Position numbers and translations under genes: made by a program. Under the pieces are notes generated by a model, which made no database searches, was not told the origin of the DNA, and saw only the letters and a list, made by a program, of their open reading frames with translations. A stretch of DNA of 8,224 nt, taken from positions 1 to 8,224 of the forward strand of contig JAHQWY010000161.1 in assembly GCA_029856445.1 (NCBI GenBank), in the 5' to 3' direction. Below are positions 6,847-8,224 of this stretch, in pieces. Every line of letters begins with the position of its first letter. Position 1 is the stretch's first letter. Origin of the DNA: Promethearchaeia archaeon (GTDB lineage Archaea > Asgardarchaeota > Lokiarchaeia > Sigyniarchaeales > SOKP01).

Positions 6847-7440
6847 TTGGTGAGAAGGTGTAATTGGGCAAACTCTAGTGAGCTTATGAGAGAGTATCAT
6901 GATAATGAATGGGGTACACCTATTTATGATGATCAATTACTTTTTGAGTTTTTAATACTTGAAGGGGCTCAAGCGGGACTAAGCTGGAATACTATTTTAC
7001 AAAAACGTGAAAATTTTAGAAAGGCTTTTGATAATTTTGATTTTAAGAAAATAGCGAAATATAATGAACAAAAAGTTGAGGAATTACTTAATGATGCAGG
7101 GATTATAAGAAATAGGCTAAAAATCGAGGCTGTAATTGTTAATGCAAAAGTTTTATTGGAACTGCAAGATGAGTTCAGTTCTTTCAGTAATTATATATGG
7201 GAATTTATAGATTTTAAACCAATAATTAATAAATTTAAAATCTTAGAAGAATTACCTTCAAAGACAGAGCTGTCAGTGCTAATTAGCCAAGATTTAAAAA
7301 AGCAAGGTTTCAAATTCGTTGGACCAACAATAATTTACAGTTTTATGCAGGCAGTAGGAATGACAAATGACCATATAATTGATTGTTTTAGATTTAAAGA
7401 AATAAATCAGATTATAAAAAGTGGCGTCAATATCAAATAA
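6847..7440 (+). CDS. tag: DNA-3-methyladenine glycosylase I
   Basis: A 197-residue base-excision repair enzyme that removes N3-methyladenine from alkylated DNA. It aligns end to end with E. coli Tag. The zinc ligands are present at Cys5, His18, His176 and Cys180, the catalytic-position Glu39 sits in LEGAQAGLSW with Trp47, and YHDNEWG, DAGIIRNRLKI, LKKQGFKFVGPT and YSFMQAVG are family blocks. All key residues are kept and the length is normal (E. coli 187), so it should be active. The true start is TTG 6847 or GTG 6850; the second gives exactly E. coli numbering, the first has the better ribosome-site spacing. A TTG at 6829 would add six unaligned residues. Tag is mainly a bacterial family, so acquisition by transfer is likely, although the AT-rich codon use matches its neighbours. 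Its stop is one base from that of a broken receiver gene on the other strand. Confidence 0.93.
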   Translation: MVRRCNWANSSELMREYHDNEWGTPIYDDQLLFEFLILEGAQAGLSWNTILQKRENFRKAFDNFDFKKIAKYNEQKVEELLNDAGIIRNRLKIEAVIVNAKVLLELQDEFSSFSNYIWEFIDFKPIINKFKILEELPSKTELSVLISQDLKKQGFKFVGPTIIYSFMQAVGMTNDHIIDCFRFKEINQIIKSGVNIK

Positions 7441-7441
7441 C

Positions 7442-7684
7442 TTAATTTTTAATTGAAGAATATTTCTCAATCATTATATTCAAAGTATTAAAGTCAATTG
7501 GTTTCTCTAAAAAATCAATAGCACCGACTTCGAGAGCCTGATTTTTTATGGTATAATCTGCACTTACAAAAATTATTTTGCTTTTAGAATTTATGTTCAA
7601 TATTACCATTCTTCAAGGCATTCGATGGTCCATTATGACTATATCTATTTTATCTTGAAAATTTTTAAAAATATAATAGAATTT
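7442..7684 (-). pseudogene. Response-regulator receiver domain remnant
   Basis: Reading the minus strand in one frame gives the second two thirds of a CheY-like receiver domain. In order: helix 2 (IFKNFQDK), strand 3 with the phosphoacceptor site IDIVIMDHRMP, a TGA stop (7613-7615), then SKSKIIFVSADYT with the conserved Ser, ALEVGAIDFLEKP with the conserved Lys, and a final helix ending in TAA at 7442-7444. The spacing from the phosphoacceptor Asp to the conserved Ser is 22 codons instead of about 28, so roughly six codons of the MDGxE loop and helix 3 have been lost in frame, next to the stop. Upstream is a TAG stop, and no first strand with the acidic pair can be found in any minus frame to about 7800. 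The gene is therefore N-terminally truncated, deleted and interrupted. No output domain or histidine kinase is nearby. Confidence 0.75.
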
Positions 7685-7704
7685 CTATTTAATATTAACT
7701 TTTT

Positions 7705-7974
7705 ATGAAAAATTTTAACGTAGAATTTTGTCGCTCGTTTATTGAGAATTTAATAAGAAAATTTTTATTTAAGTTAAATAGAATACAAAATGATTATATG
7801 AGATGTGAGGGCTGTTTAACGCAAGAAAATTTATTTATGTGTTTTTTTACAGATAATGTTAAGGAAGTTTACTACTGTGCTAAATGTTTAGCAAAGTTAT
7901 TAATAGAAAATCCTCATCCAATTTATAACATGAGCAAACTTGAGTACACTTGGAAAAAGACTAAACACCCCTAA
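7705..7974 (+). CDS. Small CxxC...CxxC zinc-ribbon-like protein
   Basis: An 89-residue ORF whose conserved-looking part is the C-terminal 58 residues: MRCEGC (32-37) and YYCAKCL (56-62) form two CxxC pairs (C34, C37, C58, C61) twenty residues apart, with a short beta-like stretch between them. This is the pattern of a small treble-clef or zinc-ribbon fold that would bind one zinc. The tail is basic. I do not recognise the family. The first 31 residues are low-complexity, rich in Phe, Asn, Lys and Ile, and lie on DNA opposite or next to the decayed receiver gene, so the real start may be the ATG at 7798, which begins MRCEGC. TATA-like stretches occur about 28 bases before both starts and neither has a ribosome site. 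Confidence in expression is moderate. Confidence 0.5.
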   Translation: MKNFNVEFCRSFIENLIRKFLFKLNRIQNDYMRCEGCLTQENLFMCFFTDNVKEVYYCAKCLAKLLIENPHPIYNMSKLEYTWKKTKHP

Positions 7975-8065
7975 AATAACTATATTAAGTTTTATTTTTA
8001 AGAAGGATCTTTCTAATTAGTGGATGTTTTTAGACCGGTTTATTATTGAGTAATATCAAACGATC

Positions 8066-8071
8066 TTTTTT
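8066..8071 (+). terminator. Possible T6 terminator
   Basis: A six-base T-run about 90 bases after the zinc-ribbon ORF, the longest plus-strand T-run in this gap. It is weak and could be chance. Confidence 0.25.
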
Positions 8072-8124
8072 ATAATTAAATCTAAATAGAAATTTAACTT
8101 ATTTACATTTTAGTTATGTGAAAA

Positions 8125-8153
8125 CATCAATTCATAGAAGTATACAATTGATG
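8125..8153. repeat. Inverted repeat / stem-loop near the right end
   Basis: CATCAATT (8125-8132) and AATTGATG (8146-8153) are perfect 8-base inverted arms around 13 bases, and the pairing can extend through ATA/TAT with a small bulge. It lies in a 250-base stretch (7975-8224) with no gene that I can support. It may be a regulatory site for a gene beyond the window or a transcript-end hairpin. Confidence 0.3.
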
Positions 8154-8224
8154 AAAATAAATAGAAAAGTTAACATATTTGATAAAAAATCTTAAAGAAA
8201 AAAAGGTATTATCTCTATCGTTAA

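Noticed and set aside
1..8224. CRISPR arrays, tRNA or rRNA genes, transposases, toxin-antitoxin pairs or defence genes
   Set aside because: No spaced direct repeats, cloverleaf-like sequence, transposase motifs or defence domains were seen on either strand.

Overview
The window is strongly AT-rich and gene-dense, and looks like archaeal chromosome. An Asgard (Lokiarchaeia-like) source fits best. The main reasons are a Gtr/Rag-type small GTPase with its own C-terminal roadblock-like domain, an FrhB-type flavin/iron-sulphur protein, a HEAT-repeat protein and a eukaryote-like hydratase-2 enzyme. Non-ATG starts behind GGAG/GGTGA ribosome sites, TATA-like boxes close upstream of ATG starts, and oligo-T ends of transcripts agree with this. 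The lineage is inferred from gene content; no marker gene is present.

Layout from left to right. On the minus strand at 98-847 is a six-helix DUF998-type membrane protein. A divergent intergenic region follows, then on the plus strand: a 528-residue HEAT-repeat protein (1035-2621), a small unrecognised alpha/beta protein (2752-3081), an R-specific enoyl-CoA hydratase of the MaoC/hydratase-2 family (3284-4111), an FrhB-type protein with two ferredoxin clusters and an extra C-terminal beta-rich domain (4262-5752), the Rag-like GTPase (5848-6756) and a DNA-3-methyladenine glycosylase I (6847-7440). One base past the glycosylase stop, on the minus strand, lies a broken response-regulator receiver domain (about 7442-7684) with a premature stop, an internal deletion and no N-terminus. 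A small CxxC...CxxC zinc-ribbon-like ORF (7705-7974, or from 7798) follows. The last 250 bases hold no convincing gene, only a stem-loop and a T-run.

How the genes may work together. The hydratase and the FrhB protein are chemically compatible with acyl-CoA turnover linked to a flavin/Fe-S electron carrier. Oligo-T tracts separate the small protein, the hydratase and the FrhB gene, so they look like single transcription units, not one operon. The GTPase, and possibly the HEAT protein, belong to the expanded signalling and scaffold repertoire of Asgard archaea. I did not find a defence system, mobile element, CRISPR array or RNA gene. The most unusual items are the fossil receiver domain, the C-terminal extension on FrhB, the Rag-like GTPase, and an apparent split between ATG starts without a ribosome site and TTG starts with one.
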